DNA of 64,000 bases from Nostoc parmelioides FACHB-3921 (GCF_014696625.1 NZ_JACJQL010000016.1:62001-126000), one strand, 5' to 3'. Positions 18,585-27,374 are shown, numbered from the stretch's first letter. Made by a program: numbers and translations. The notes: generated by a model from the letters alone, not told the origin.

Positions 18585-21500
18585 ATGCCTGTAAAAATTC
18601 AGCTTGCACCACGCTTTCAGATGCGGGTTAATGAAAAAAAATATCTGGAACTTCCCCCGATTCAATTAATTGGTACTGGGAACAATGTCCCTCATATTTC
18701 CCGCATAACCTGCACTGTAAAGGGCGCATCAAGTGAATTGGCATTAAAAATAGAAAAAGCCTATAGACAATTTGATTCTGCTACACCAAAAATTTCCCAA
18801 ATTGGGCAATTAGAGCAGTATCCTTGTAAATTAGAGCAAACTTTAACACAAGCTATCAACTGTAATTTACAAGTAATTGTTGAATATTTCGATTCTGATT
18901 TATCAGGAAATCCCCTGCTATCGGCACGCAAAAAAATAGCAGCTTATTGTCATCTGTGGTCACTACCTATGAAACCAACAACACAACCAGATAATACCCA
19001 AGAAATCCGTACTAATCATGAGCAACAACCCGATATTAAACAACGTAAAAGATTCCCCGGTTGGTTTGCTTTAGATTTCGGTACATCTAATTCTACAGTG
19101 ACACTTTTTGACCCCATTGAAGTGCCAATTGCCGAAGTTTTACCGAGAGAACAGGAATTAAGATTACGCGATCGCCTATCTCAATGGTTGAGTTCTCCGG
19201 CTGCTATTGCTTTACCAGAAGCAAGCGCCAGTGAATGGGATAAATTTATCCTTGATATTAGTAAAAATTTAGAAGTTGCCCCTAGTCAATTAAGTGAAGT
19301 TTTTCAAACAGATAATAGAGACAGATTGTTAGAAGCAATTCGGCAAATAGAATTATGTTTAGGAAATAGCGATAGATTTCGTCATGCCGTCAGCAGAAAA
19401 TTATATAATATCTACCATGAAGTTTTTCGCGTACCTACCTTAGAATCGCAAAATCTCATTCCCGTAGTTTTAGATATCGACCGTCGAGATACAGAAATTC
19501 CCAGCGAGTTAGAAATCTCCAGTTTGACAGATTTAAACATTCGTATGGGTAGGGAAGCAAGGGACAATCGCAAAAAGGCGATCGCTCAAGGAACCAGCAG
19601 TTCTCTAAAGGAAATTATCAGCAGATTTCACCATTCACCAAAGCGTTATTTTGGACAAAAACGTGATTTCTCAATCATTTTAGATGGTGCAGAAGAAACA
19701 ATTAATGTTAACCAACTTGTACAAGCTGCTTGGTCACATTTAATTGATTTAACCGAAGATTATCGCCAACGTGCTAGACGCAGATTTTCTGACGGGGAAT
19801 TTTTAACCGCAGTTGTCACCTACCCCACAGTTGCACCGCCAGTAGTGCGGAAAGAAGTCAAAGAATTAGTTGAACAATTAGGGATAGATGACGTACAAAC
19901 TGCCTATGATGAAGCGGTATCTGTAGCCATCTTCTTTTTATGGCGTGAGTTTGGTGGTAATCTCAACATTGGCATTGAGTCTTTTAAAACCCGTTGCCGT
20001 CAAGAAAAAAATAAATGGTCGCAAAATGTTCTCGTCTTAGATATTGGTGGTGGAACCACAGACTTAGCTTTAATTGAACTCACCCTAGAAGATAAAACCC
20101 CATTCTTTAGTAGTAATGAAGATAGAGGCTTAGGCGGACGTTACTATAAACTTACGCCCAAACTGTTGGGTTCCTCTGGACATTTACAACTAGGTGGCGA
20201 GTTAATTACCTTGCGAGTGTATCGGTTGTTAAAAGTGGCGATCGCTGATACTTTACTCACAGCAATTAGCGTTGGTAAAATCGAAAGCGACAAACTAGAA
20301 GATTTAATTAGCTCGGAATTAAACGAACGCTTTTTAGAGAAAGGCAAATTCAAAAGCGGCAGTCTATTGAAATGTTTAGATAAAGAAAATCCTGAAGGTG
20401 ACGCAGCCTATAAAGATGCTTTAGATACAGCCGAGAAAGTCATCCCCACCCGTTGGCAACAAGCACCCCAACGCCTGCAAGCCTTTTATACCTTATGGGA
20501 TCATGCAGAAGCAGCCAAGCTCAAATTAGGGCAAAAAACACCCGATGATGTTTCTAACCTCACCTTTACCCTCTCTGAACAACAAATAGCCGAACTGCTA
20601 ACCCAAAGCGCCATCAAATTCCAAGTCAAAGAATTAGACACTCTCCATGTCACCTTAGACAACCAACAATTTGAACGCGCCGCCGCCTCAGCCATTAAAG
20701 AGGCAATAGGGATAGCTAAAGGCTTAATGGAAAGCCGTTTACGTTCCGAAGATAACAATATAGACCCCTGGAACACCCATAAAGTTGATTGGTTAATTCT
20801 CTCCGGTAAAACTTGCAACCTCGACCTAGTACAGCGCCATATTTACCAAGAATTTAGCAACTCTCCCCATTTCGTCTGGAATCCCGAACGCATCACTTTT
20901 GTCTTGGAATATACCAAACTAGCCACCTCCGCCGGTGCTTGCTACGCCGAGAAACTGCGGAGGCTAAGATTTGACCCCGAAGAATCCAAAGGACTGCTAC
21001 GTAAAGGCGCTAACCAATTAGAAATAGATGTCAAAAATCTTTTTTATTACCTCCCTTGCAACTTCAAACGCAAAACCCAAAGCAACGACCTATTAACAGT
21101 CTTCAAAGCTGGACAGGAACTATACCAACTCACGCCAGGGGAAAACGTCGCTAAAGTCCGCACCGAATGGCAAGGGATACAGTTAACCAACATCATTTAC
21201 CGCCAAGACTACGAAGACGGAGACTTACGCCTGTGGGGTAGCTTCGACGGCAAAAATCTCATGGAAAAATTGACAATGGAGGAAGGGGAATTTCTCCGAA
21301 AAATCAAAGTCCAGTTTGAAATTGACCAGACTTTACAATTTAACGTCCTCTTGTGTCAAGGAAATCCCCATTACCTAATTGATGTTCCCGGTATTGATGT
21401 CAATTCGGCAATATCAGCCGTATCCAACACATCCACCTTATTTACCGAAGGTAACTTGAAGTGGAACATCGCCGTTGAACGTCTAGAAAAAGATTTAAAT

Positions 21501-21974
21501 GATGGTGATATTGCCGTCAATGTAATTGAATCAGCCACGGTAGATCAACCAGATGCTTATCATTTAGTCTTTGAAGTGGACAGAAATAACCACAAATCCC
21601 TGCAAACCTTCCATTATCTCCACGATGGTTCACCCCAACCAGGCGCAGGCTTAATTAGTAACCCCCTTCCCCCCTTCCCCCAAACGGGACAACACACCTT
21701 TTATATTTACCAAACCGACACCGCAACCAACACCAAAAAATGGATACGTATAGGCGCACTCCGCAAACCAGATGTCAACGCAGACTATCCTTGCCAATAC
21801 CGCGTTACCCTCGACAACCGAGGAATTTTACGCATCCACGCCGGTGATGTACCTTACTGGACATCCACAAGCGCAGAATGTCTCCAACAGGAAGGCTGTG
21901 TTTACTGTGCTGAACTGGATTTGCAACCTAATGAGGTGGATAAGGAACGTGACCCTTTTTGTGGAATACATTAA
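18585..21974 (+). CDS. Large Hsp70/actin-fold ATPase with beta-rich N-terminus and Cys-rich C-terminal tail
   Basis: 1129 residues. An N-terminal part of about 150 residues precedes the ATPase and is probably beta-rich. The Hsp70-type ATPase follows: phosphate 1 WFALDFGTSNSTVTLFD near 161, phosphate 2 VLVLDIGGGTTDLALIEL near 482, and the adenosine-type motif LILSGKTCNLDLV near 739. The subdomains carry large insertions, unlike DnaK. There is no canonical substrate-binding domain. A C-terminal region from about 820 onwards ends in CLQQEGCVYC ... DPFC, a four-cysteine, possibly zinc-binding tail. With the GTPase upstream it probably forms one transcription unit. SrfB-like proteins have a similar organisation; the biological role is unknown. 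Confidence 0.8.
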   Translation: MPVKIQLAPRFQMRVNEKKYLELPPIQLIGTGNNVPHISRITCTVKGASSELALKIEKAYRQFDSATPKISQIGQLEQYPCKLEQTLTQAINCNLQVIVEYFDSDLSGNPLLSARKKIAAYCHLWSLPMKPTTQPDNTQEIRTNHEQQPDIKQRKRFPGWFALDFGTSNSTVTLFDPIEVPIAEVLPREQELRLRDRLSQWLSSPAAIALPEASASEWDKFILDISKNLEVAPSQLSEVFQTDNRDRLLEAIRQIELCLGNSDRFRHAVSRKLYNIYHEVFRVPTLESQNLIPVVLDIDRRDTEIPSELEISSLTDLNIRMGREARDNRKKAIAQGTSSSLKEIISRFHHSPKRYFGQKRDFSIILDGAEETINVNQLVQAAWSHLIDLTEDYRQRARRRFSDGEFLTAVVTYPTVAPPVVRKEVKELVEQLGIDDVQTAYDEAVSVAIFFLWREFGGNLNIGIESFKTRCRQEKNKWSQNVLVLDIGGGTTDLALIELTLEDKTPFFSSNEDRGLGGRYYKLTPKLLGSSGHLQLGGELITLRVYRLLKVAIADTLLTAISVGKIESDKLEDLISSELNERFLEKGKFKSGSLLKCLDKENPEGDAAYKDALDTAEKVIPTRWQQAPQRLQAFYTLWDHAEAAKLKLGQKTPDDVSNLTFTLSEQQIAELLTQSAIKFQVKELDTLHVTLDNQQFERAAASAIKEAIGIAKGLMESRLRSEDNNIDPWNTHKVDWLILSGKTCNLDLVQRHIYQEFSNSPHFVWNPERITFVLEYTKLATSAGACYAEKLRRLRFDPEESKGLLRKGANQLEIDVKNLFYYLPCNFKRKTQSNDLLTVFKAGQELYQLTPGENVAKVRTEWQGIQLTNIIYRQDYEDGDLRLWGSFDGKNLMEKLTMEEGEFLRKIKVQFEIDQTLQFNVLLCQGNPHYLIDVPGIDVNSAISAVSNTSTLFTEGNLKWNIAVERLEKDLNDGDIAVNVIESATVDQPDAYHLVFEVDRNNHKSLQTFHYLHDGSPQPGAGLISNPLPPFPQTGQHTFYIYQTDTATNTKKWIRIGALRKPDVNADYPCQYRVTLDNRGILRIHAGDVPYWTSTSAECLQQEGCVYCAELDLQPNEVDKERDPFCGIH

Positions 21975-22185
21975 ACGCAAAGGGGCGCGGAGGTACGCGG
22001 AGAGTTATACAAAATCTCTCTCTGTCTCTCTGCGCCACCCTTCGGGAACGCTTTCAGCGAAATGCGTCCACCGAAGTTTGCTCAACGGGGGGAACCCCCC
22101 TCCGGGTTCACCAGTCCCCTACGGCGGGAAACCCTCCTACAGGGCTGGATTCACCGCACCGCAACTTCTCTCTGCGTGAGATAAA
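21975..22185. repeat. Nested small-repeat island inside the dynamin/Hsp70 block
   Basis: It starts immediately after the stop of the Hsp70-like gene: GCGCGGAGGTACGCGGAGAG is answered by CTCTCTCTGTCTCTCTGCGC, then come palindromic blocks (CCTTCGGGAACGCTTTCAGCG, GGGGGGAACCCCCCTCCGGG, CTACGGCGGGAAACCCTCC), and it closes with CTTCTCTCTGCGTGAG. It reads like a parental CGCGGAGAG/CTCTGCG repeat split by later insertions of GC-rich small repeats. It has no coding capacity. It leaves an AGGA ribosome site 8 bases before the next gene intact. Confidence 0.75.
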
Positions 22186-22199
22186 AAAAGGAAATACTA

Positions 22200-23294
22200 A
22201 TGCAGCACTTATATCAACTACTAACAACAAAAAACTCAGAATTAGCCCGATTATTGCGGTTTAGCCTGTATGGAATAGAAGCTTCCCTGAAAAAAGCTCA
22301 AGCCGAATTTCCCCAAGACCCAGGCGCAAAGGTATGTGATGAAGTGCTGCAAGAACTGCGCCATCTTCTACAGCCAGAACAACAGACCGTAGCTATCAGC
22401 CAAAAATCAGATGAGTTTAAGCTAAATTCTCTACGACAGGCTTTTGATTCTGACTCAGAACTCGGTTTATATCTGGGAGATTCTTTGTTACAGAGTCATA
22501 CAGATGCCGATTTATGGAACGAAATTCACCGCAAATTATTACGAGTTCCCGAAGATTTAGCACAAATTTGGCGACAACGAGCTTTAGATTTGGCTCAAGA
22601 AATGGGCGCAGTAGCAAATAATGAATATGTCTACCACCTGCCTTTTATCCGCAATGAAATTATCTATCCCGGACTTAGTGGTAGCATCAATGCTCAAGGT
22701 TTATGTTTATCACAAAAAGCATTTTTTCACAACAATATTCTACAAAATGATGCTTCAGAGGAACTACATTTAGTAGCTAGTTTCCTACTTTTATGGAGTA
22801 AATTTATAGAAATAGAACCAGATTTACATCATGCCCTAAAAAGCGTTTTTAGTTTTGATGTTATTCCTTTAAATTCTCAGCCAGAGCAACAAAATCAATA
22901 TATTGATACCTTTATAGACCGTTTCCAACGCACAAAAAAAGCCGAGGAAATAGCCGAACCCTTGTTAACTCTACGCACTTGGATTGACATGGATGAAGCA
23001 ATTAATTCTTTAGTATTTGTACCACCATCTGAGCGTTATTCCTGGTGGGGGAAGCTACAACAAGAATCAAGACGCGCTCTGAAAAAAGTAGCCGATAGAG
23101 CTACTAATGCAGGTTATGACGTGCGAATTCGCCAGCTAACAGGAATTTATGCTGATATTTGTGCCTTTTCTAAAGATGATTTACAACTCGATTGTGGTGG
23201 TATTCCTGGGGAAGTTTTAACTTGTTTGCGAGTCTATGCACGAATTAATCAAGAGGAAATTCCTGGTCGTGTTATCTTTCGTTCGTCAAGGTAG
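22200..23294 (+). CDS. Unrecognised protein, third gene of the dynamin/Hsp70 block
   Basis: 364 residues, mostly predicted helical and soluble, without motifs I can name. Notable segments are LLRFSLYGIEASLKKAQAEF, LYLGDSLLQSHTDADLWNEI, YVYHLPFIRNEIIYPGLSG, SLVFVPPSERYSWWGKLQQE and the C-terminal ICAFSKDDLQLDCGG, followed by GEVLTCLRVYARINQEEIPG. The ribosome site is AGGA, eight bases before the ATG. Same strand as, and 225 bp after, the Hsp70-like gene, with the gap filled by a repeat island, so it was probably co-transcribed originally and may still be. It could be an adaptor or cofactor of the ATPase or GTPase. That is inference from position only. Confidence 0.65.
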   Translation: MQHLYQLLTTKNSELARLLRFSLYGIEASLKKAQAEFPQDPGAKVCDEVLQELRHLLQPEQQTVAISQKSDEFKLNSLRQAFDSDSELGLYLGDSLLQSHTDADLWNEIHRKLLRVPEDLAQIWRQRALDLAQEMGAVANNEYVYHLPFIRNEIIYPGLSGSINAQGLCLSQKAFFHNNILQNDASEELHLVASFLLLWSKFIEIEPDLHHALKSVFSFDVIPLNSQPEQQNQYIDTFIDRFQRTKKAEEIAEPLLTLRTWIDMDEAINSLVFVPPSERYSWWGKLQQESRRALKKVADRATNAGYDVRIRQLTGIYADICAFSKDDLQLDCGGIPGEVLTCLRVYARINQEEIPGRVIFRSSR

Positions 23295-23323
23295 AAAAGT
23301 ACAAGACAACTTAATTAATACTC

Positions 23324-23953
23324 TCAATCGTTATAAGGTTGTGGGTTGAGAATTTCAATATCTCCAGGTGAGACTTGCCTCACTCCACCAGTTGGAGATA
23401 AATCTTCAGAATTAAGAATTTCCACAACTATTTGAGAACCTTGACTACCTAACTGATAACCACCAAAAGTTGCAAATTCACCTGTATTTTTGATTATTAA
23501 AATTAACTTGTAAACTTGCCTTGAAGGGTTAACAGCTTTGTACTCTCCACCTAACATCTGTTTCTCCTGATTCAAAAGATTTTTTAGTAATCTAGCAGCT
23601 TGTTCATTACCCTGTGGCAGGAATTTAGGTAACCAGTATAAAGCCTTAACTACTTGCTGAGGATGTTCTGATAGCTTGTGAGATAACATAGCTATGACAC
23701 GCCGGAAGCCGATACGCGGGAGTAAATACTTTAGCCAAATTTCTATTTCACTCGCATTTGCTTTTTCTAATCCTCTTTCTAGCAGCATCTCAAAGTATTT
23801 TTTGTTTTTCAATAAAGCATTAGCCAACTTTAAAGCAATAACAGAATCTCGATCTAACAGGGCGTTTATTTCATCAAACTGAACTGATTCCTCCACATTC
23901 ATCAGCCTTTGTTGTAAAGCCTTATGATCTGCAAAATCTTGATCAATTATCAT
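23324..23953 (-). CDS. Unrecognised protein, pair with the SGHY-domain gene
   Basis: 209 residues. The N-terminal two thirds are helical with repeated leucines (ALKLANALLKNKKYFEMLLERGLEK, EIEIWLKYLLPRIGFRRVIAMLSHKLSEH) like a small helical-repeat domain. The C-terminus looks beta-rich (YKLILIIKNTGEFATFGGYQLGSQGSQIVVEIL), like a small Ig-type fold. I do not recognise a family. Its start overlaps the end of the upstream SGHY-domain gene by 11 bp, so the two are translationally coupled. It is convergent with the dynamin/Hsp70 block, with a 29-bp gap. In a toxin-partner reading it would be the immunity or adaptor protein, but there is no direct evidence. Confidence 0.6.
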   Translation of the reverse strand: MIIDQDFADHKALQQRLMNVEESVQFDEINALLDRDSVIALKLANALLKNKKYFEMLLERGLEKANASEIEIWLKYLLPRIGFRRVIAMLSHKLSEHPQQVVKALYWLPKFLPQGNEQAARLLKNLLNQEKQMLGGEYKAVNPSRQVYKLILIIKNTGEFATFGGYQLGSQGSQIVVEILNSEDLSPTGGVRQVSPGDIEILNPQPYND

Positions 23954-24362
23954 GGTTGAAATTTATACTGATTAGGCTTTTAAATTGATCTGGCTCAAAA
24001 AGTTCTTCAGGTAAACCAGCTTTGCTCATCAACTCAGGAGTCGGTTGATAATGTCCAGATTCATTAGTCCACTTGCGAAGAATGCCCCTTTTGGCACGTC
24101 CTGAAAAGTAGAGCCGACCAGCATAGTCTACATCCCTTCCCATTGCTAAATCTAAATGTCCAATTACTCTACCTCCCAGCCTAGCACTAGCTCTACAAAT
24201 AAAGACTTGTCCTTCTAGAGTGACAAAATTATACTCTCCCGATGCAGTGCGTTCTTCACTTTTGTATCTAACCTCTCGCCATTTTCCTTCCCGGAGAACA
24301 AGCTGTGATCTTTGGATGATTCTTGGTAAGTCCTCCGGAAACAAGTTAGAGAACTTCTTCAA
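23943..24362 (-). CDS. Small protein with SGHY motif (toxin-type C-terminal domain-like)
   Basis: 139 residues. The segment VFICRASARLGGRVIGHLDLA ... YAGRLYFSGRAKRGILRKWTNESGHYQPTPE follows the pattern 'flaGkpV.aAGei...G.l..i.n.SGHY.PT', which I know from C-terminal domains of polymorphic-toxin-type and related proteins. Here it is not fused to a long carrier. No catalytic residues can be assigned with confidence. The stop overlaps the start of the 209-residue gene downstream. Either a stand-alone effector domain or a fragment of a formerly larger protein is possible. Upstream, 24363-24531 is AT-rich without a feature. Confidence 0.55.
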   Translation of the reverse strand: MKKFSNLFPEDLPRIIQRSQLVLREGKWREVRYKSEERTASGEYNFVTLEGQVFICRASARLGGRVIGHLDLAMGRDVDYAGRLYFSGRAKRGILRKWTNESGHYQPTPELMSKAGLPEELFEPDQFKSLISINFNHDN

Positions 24363-24531
24363 TCCTAAAGCTCCTCACAATTTTCTATCCCTAACATCAT
24401 CTTAACTGGTGTATATTTCGGAAAGGAGTAATTACTGCAATTTTTTCTCTATAAAATTGTTGTATTTCTCTCTTAAAATACCTGAAATAACTTTTTATAA
24501 TCCCTCTCATGCTACGTTTAAAAATACAATA

Positions 24532-25257
24532 CTACGATTCACTACCAGTAAATAGAGGCAATATCAACGCTGCAATAATTCCCACAAGCAGAATTATTTC
24601 AATTACTCTAAGAGGGAAATTATTTTGCATAAAATTATTAATTACTCCGCCAAAATTAGCTGATAAGTTAATCAACCAATTTTGTAAACGACCAGGCCAT
24701 TTTGTCGGGCTATCTTCTGGGCGTACCTGCAATGAAAATATGGAAAGTAATAATGGCACACCGCCAACTTTAATAGACATTAAAATGTGAATTGCTAAAC
24801 AGGCAACAATGACAACCCAACCAATCAGGTGCAAGTAGTACCAAATATGATTTAACTCTCCGGTGGGTAGCCATTCCTCTTTCATCATTCTGCCAGACAA
24901 CACAGCTAAAACTGCCGCAATTAGCATGAGTGTATTGGCAATTCTTTGTAAGCTCACCCACCAAATCGGTCTACCAAATTGAGTTAAGTTTTGTAATGAA
25001 TCCTGTTGTAATAGCTTGCGGTTTCCTGCATGAAAGCTATAGAGGGCTAACGCCGGAAACACAAAGAAGAAAAAGACTGCAAATGTGCCGTGAATGTCTA
25101 TACTTTCCCCAATGCGGGGGATGGGTAACTTGCCGAATCTACCATCGAAGGTATTGTAAACTAAAAAACCTGTGATGATGGCGGCGATCGCTAAAATTCC
25201 ACTCACACCATGAAGAATCTTTAACAACAACGGCTGATAAGGTGCAGAACGGGACAT
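24532..25257 (-). CDS. Cytochrome b561/b6-type membrane protein
   Basis: About 241 residues with four or five membrane helices (ILHGVSGILAIAAIITGFLVY, IHGTFAVFFFFVFPALALYSF, IANTLMLIAAVLAVLSG, YLHLIGWVVIVACLAIHILMS, VIEIILLVGIIAALILPLF). Histidines suitable for heme b ligation lie in the helices (KILHG, DIHG, SFHAG, YLHL, AIHI). This is the Ni-hydrogenase/formate-dehydrogenase cytochrome b and b561 fold. The start was placed at the ATG 25257 (MSRSAPYQP); an upstream ATG at 25296 would add 13 residues. The electron partner is not evident from neighbours. Divergent from the DNA methylase gene. Confidence 0.8.
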   Translation of the reverse strand: MSRSAPYQPLLLKILHGVSGILAIAAIITGFLVYNTFDGRFGKLPIPRIGESIDIHGTFAVFFFFVFPALALYSFHAGNRKLLQQDSLQNLTQFGRPIWWVSLQRIANTLMLIAAVLAVLSGRMMKEEWLPTGELNHIWYYLHLIGWVVIVACLAIHILMSIKVGGVPLLLSIFSLQVRPEDSPTKWPGRLQNWLINLSANFGGVINNFMQNNFPLRVIEIILLVGIIAALILPLFTGSES

Positions 25258-25319
25258 ATTTAAAATATTAGTTAGCTTGTCAATTATTAAGTGCAAATAT
25301 TATCATATTTTGTCAGTTT

Positions 25320-26201
25320 ATGCTTAAAAGTCCACTCCGATATCCAGGTGGGAAATCAAAAGCTATCAAGCAAATAATTGAATATCTACCAGAAAGCTTT
25401 CATGAATATCGAGAACCTTTTGTAGGTGGTGGTTCTGTATTTATTTACTTAAAGCAAAAGTTTCCTGATTTGAAAATTTGGATTAATGATTTAAACACTG
25501 AATTATTTCTATTCTGGAAAATTGCCCAATCTAATTTATATCAGCTAGTCAAAGAAATACGTCGAATTAAAGATAAATATCAATATGGTAAATTACTGTT
25601 TTTAGAATTAACTACAGTTGATGTCAGCAGTTTATCAAATTTCGACAGAGCAGTAAGATTTTTTGTCCTCAACAGAATTACTTTCTCTGGTACTGTAGAA
25701 TCAGGGGGTTTCTCTGAACAAGCTTTTCATAAAAGGTTTACCCACTCCTCAATAGAACGATTAGAGAAATTAGAAAATATACTAACTGAAGATATAAAGA
25801 TTACTAACTTAGACTATAGTCAACTATTGGATAGTGAAGAAAATGATATATTCATATTTTTAGATCCGCCATATTATAGTGCTACAAAATCTAGATTGTA
25901 TGGTAAAGATGGTAATTTACATACATCATTTGAACATCAGAGATTTGCTACATTATTACAACAATGTCCTCATCGCTGGCTAATTACTTACGACAACTCA
26001 CCGGAAATACGAGCTAATTTTTCATCTGCTCATATATACGAATGGGAATTGCAGTATGGCATGAATAACTATAAACAAAGCGGTGCTGCGAAGGGAAAAG
26101 AGTTATTTATTAGCAATTATGAAATCAAACATAATTTACATAAAATGGCAAAAAATCAACAGAATTTACAGTTAGAAGTTGATATTGCAACCTCGCTTTG
26201 A
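25320..26201 (+). CDS. D12-class DNA adenine-N6 methyltransferase (Dam-like), solitary
   Basis: 293 residues with the D12 (alpha) class order: LRYPGGKSKAI (res 5-15), SAM-binding EPFVGGGSVF near 33-42, and catalytic FLDPPYYS near 180-187. Between them lies the target recognition region with RITFSGTVESGGFSEQAF. Dam enzymes of this class often methylate GATC, but the specificity cannot be read from sequence. No restriction endonuclease gene is adjacent, so it is an orphan enzyme. HIP1 (GCGATCGC) contains GATC, so it may act on the most frequent octamer of this genome. Codon use is more AT-rich than in trpD next door, a mild hint of transfer. Confidence 0.87.
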   Translation: MLKSPLRYPGGKSKAIKQIIEYLPESFHEYREPFVGGGSVFIYLKQKFPDLKIWINDLNTELFLFWKIAQSNLYQLVKEIRRIKDKYQYGKLLFLELTTVDVSSLSNFDRAVRFFVLNRITFSGTVESGGFSEQAFHKRFTHSSIERLEKLENILTEDIKITNLDYSQLLDSEENDIFIFLDPPYYSATKSRLYGKDGNLHTSFEHQRFATLLQQCPHRWLITYDNSPEIRANFSSAHIYEWELQYGMNNYKQSGAAKGKELFISNYEIKHNLHKMAKNQQNLQLEVDIATSL

Positions 26202-26261
26202 TGACAGTCGATTTTTCGGTAGGATAACTGCCATGCCTCTCTAAGTAAACAAACTTGAGCT

Positions 26262-27374
26262 ATGACAACTTCCCCAATCCCTACCCAAGAATCTTCTACT
26301 AGTTGGTATCTTCTACTGCAACAATTAATAGATGGTGAATCTCTCAGCCGATCGCAAGCTGCTGAATTGATGCAGGGTTGGCTCAGTGAAGCCGTACCCC
26401 CAGAGTTATCTGGCGCAATCTTAACGGCACTCAACTTTAAAGGCGTTTCTGCCGACGAGTTGACTGGTATGGCTGAAGTACTACAATCTCAATCTAAATT
26501 GGGGACTGGGGATTGGAGACTGAGTACTGGGAAATATAGCCAATCCCCAATCCCCGATACCCAATCACCATTCCCCATAATCGATACTTGCGGTACTGGT
26601 GGCGATGGGTCATCAACTTTTAACATTTCTACGGCTGTGGCGTTTGTGGCGGCTGCTTATGGTGTACCTGTTGCCAAGCATGGTAATCGTTCGGCTTCCA
26701 GCTTGACTGGTAGCGCCGATGTTTTAGAAGCTTTGGGCGTTAACTTGAGTGCTTCCCCTGAAAAGGTACAAGCTGCACTGCAAGAAGTCGGGATCACATT
26801 TTTGTTTGCCCCTGGTTGGCATCCTGCACTCAAGGCGGTGGCTACTTTGCGACGGACTTTAAGAATCCGCACAGTGTTTAATTTACTGGGGCCGTTGGTC
26901 AATCCTTTGCGTCCCACTGGACAAGTGGTGGGATTATTTACTCCCAAACTTTTGACAACTGTTGCCCAAGCTTTAGATAATTTGGGTAAGCAAAAGGCGA
27001 TCGTACTACATGGGCGAGAAAGGCTGGATGAGGCTGGGTTGGGTGATTTAACTGACTTAGCTGTCTTATCTGATGGTGAAGTACAATTAACCACAATCAA
27101 TCCCCAAGAAGTGGGTGTGACTCCGGCTCCTATTGGCGCACTCCGGGGTGGTGATGTACAAGAAAATGCAGTGATTCTCAAAGCTGTACTGCAAGGCAAA
27201 GGAACCCAAGCACAACAAGACGCTGTGGCTTTAAATGCGGCGTTGGCGCTACAGGTGGCGGGTGCAGTTCCATTATTAGACCATGCCAAAGGTGTGAGTG
27301 TCGCTAAGGAGATCCTACAGACTGGTACTGCTTGGGCAAAATTGGAACAATTGGTATACTTTCTGGGGAGCTAG
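26262..27374 (+). CDS. trpD: Anthranilate phosphoribosyltransferase with in-frame repeat insertion
   Basis: TrpD transfers phosphoribose from PRPP to anthranilate in tryptophan synthesis. The phosphate loop is [11 protein letters not shown] (111-121), with KHGNRSASS (anthranilate/PRPP site) near 139-147, and [10 protein letters not shown]. 370 residues. Residues about 79-104 are an extra segment ([19 protein letters not shown] ...) encoded by a G-rich/C-rich inverted repeat. It sits between the helical domain (EVLQSQS) and [11 protein letters not shown], a place where family members have a short linker. The frame and all active-site motifs are kept, so the enzyme should work. The 3' end overlaps the convergent protease gene by 71 bp. 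No other trp gene is nearby. Confidence 0.95.
   Translation: MTTSPIPTQESSTSWYLLLQQLIDGESLSRSQAAELMQGWLSEAVPPELSGAILTALNFKGVSADELTGMAEVLQSQSKLGTGDWRLSTGKYSQSPIPDTQSPFPIIDTCGTGGDGSSTFNISTAVAFVAAAYGVPVAKHGNRSASSLTGSADVLEALGVNLSASPEKVQAALQEVGITFLFAPGWHPALKAVATLRRTLRIRTVFNLLGPLVNPLRPTGQVVGLFTPKLLTTVAQALDNLGKQKAIVLHGRERLDEAGLGDLTDLAVLSDGEVQLTTINPQEVGVTPAPIGALRGGDVQENAVILKAVLQGKGTQAQQDAVALNAALALQVAGAVPLLDHAKGVSVAKEILQTGTAWAKLEQLVYFLGS
26494..26575. repeat. G/C-tract inverted repeat inside trpD
   Basis: GGGGACTGGGGATTGG on one side is matched by CCAATCCCCAATCCCC about 30 bases on, a strong stem. The same GGGATTGGGGA type occurs in intergenic spacers (for example 28791-28830 and 30006-30020). Here it is translated in frame within trpD. 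Confidence 0.8.

Noticed and set aside
25320..26201. Restriction-modification system
   Set aside because: No endonuclease candidate on either side; flanking genes are cytochrome b561-like and trpD.
26657..27289. 210-codon antisense frame in trpD
   Set aside because: It lies entirely within a gene with clear catalytic motifs; composition (Ser/Thr/Pro/Ala) is that of a shadow frame.
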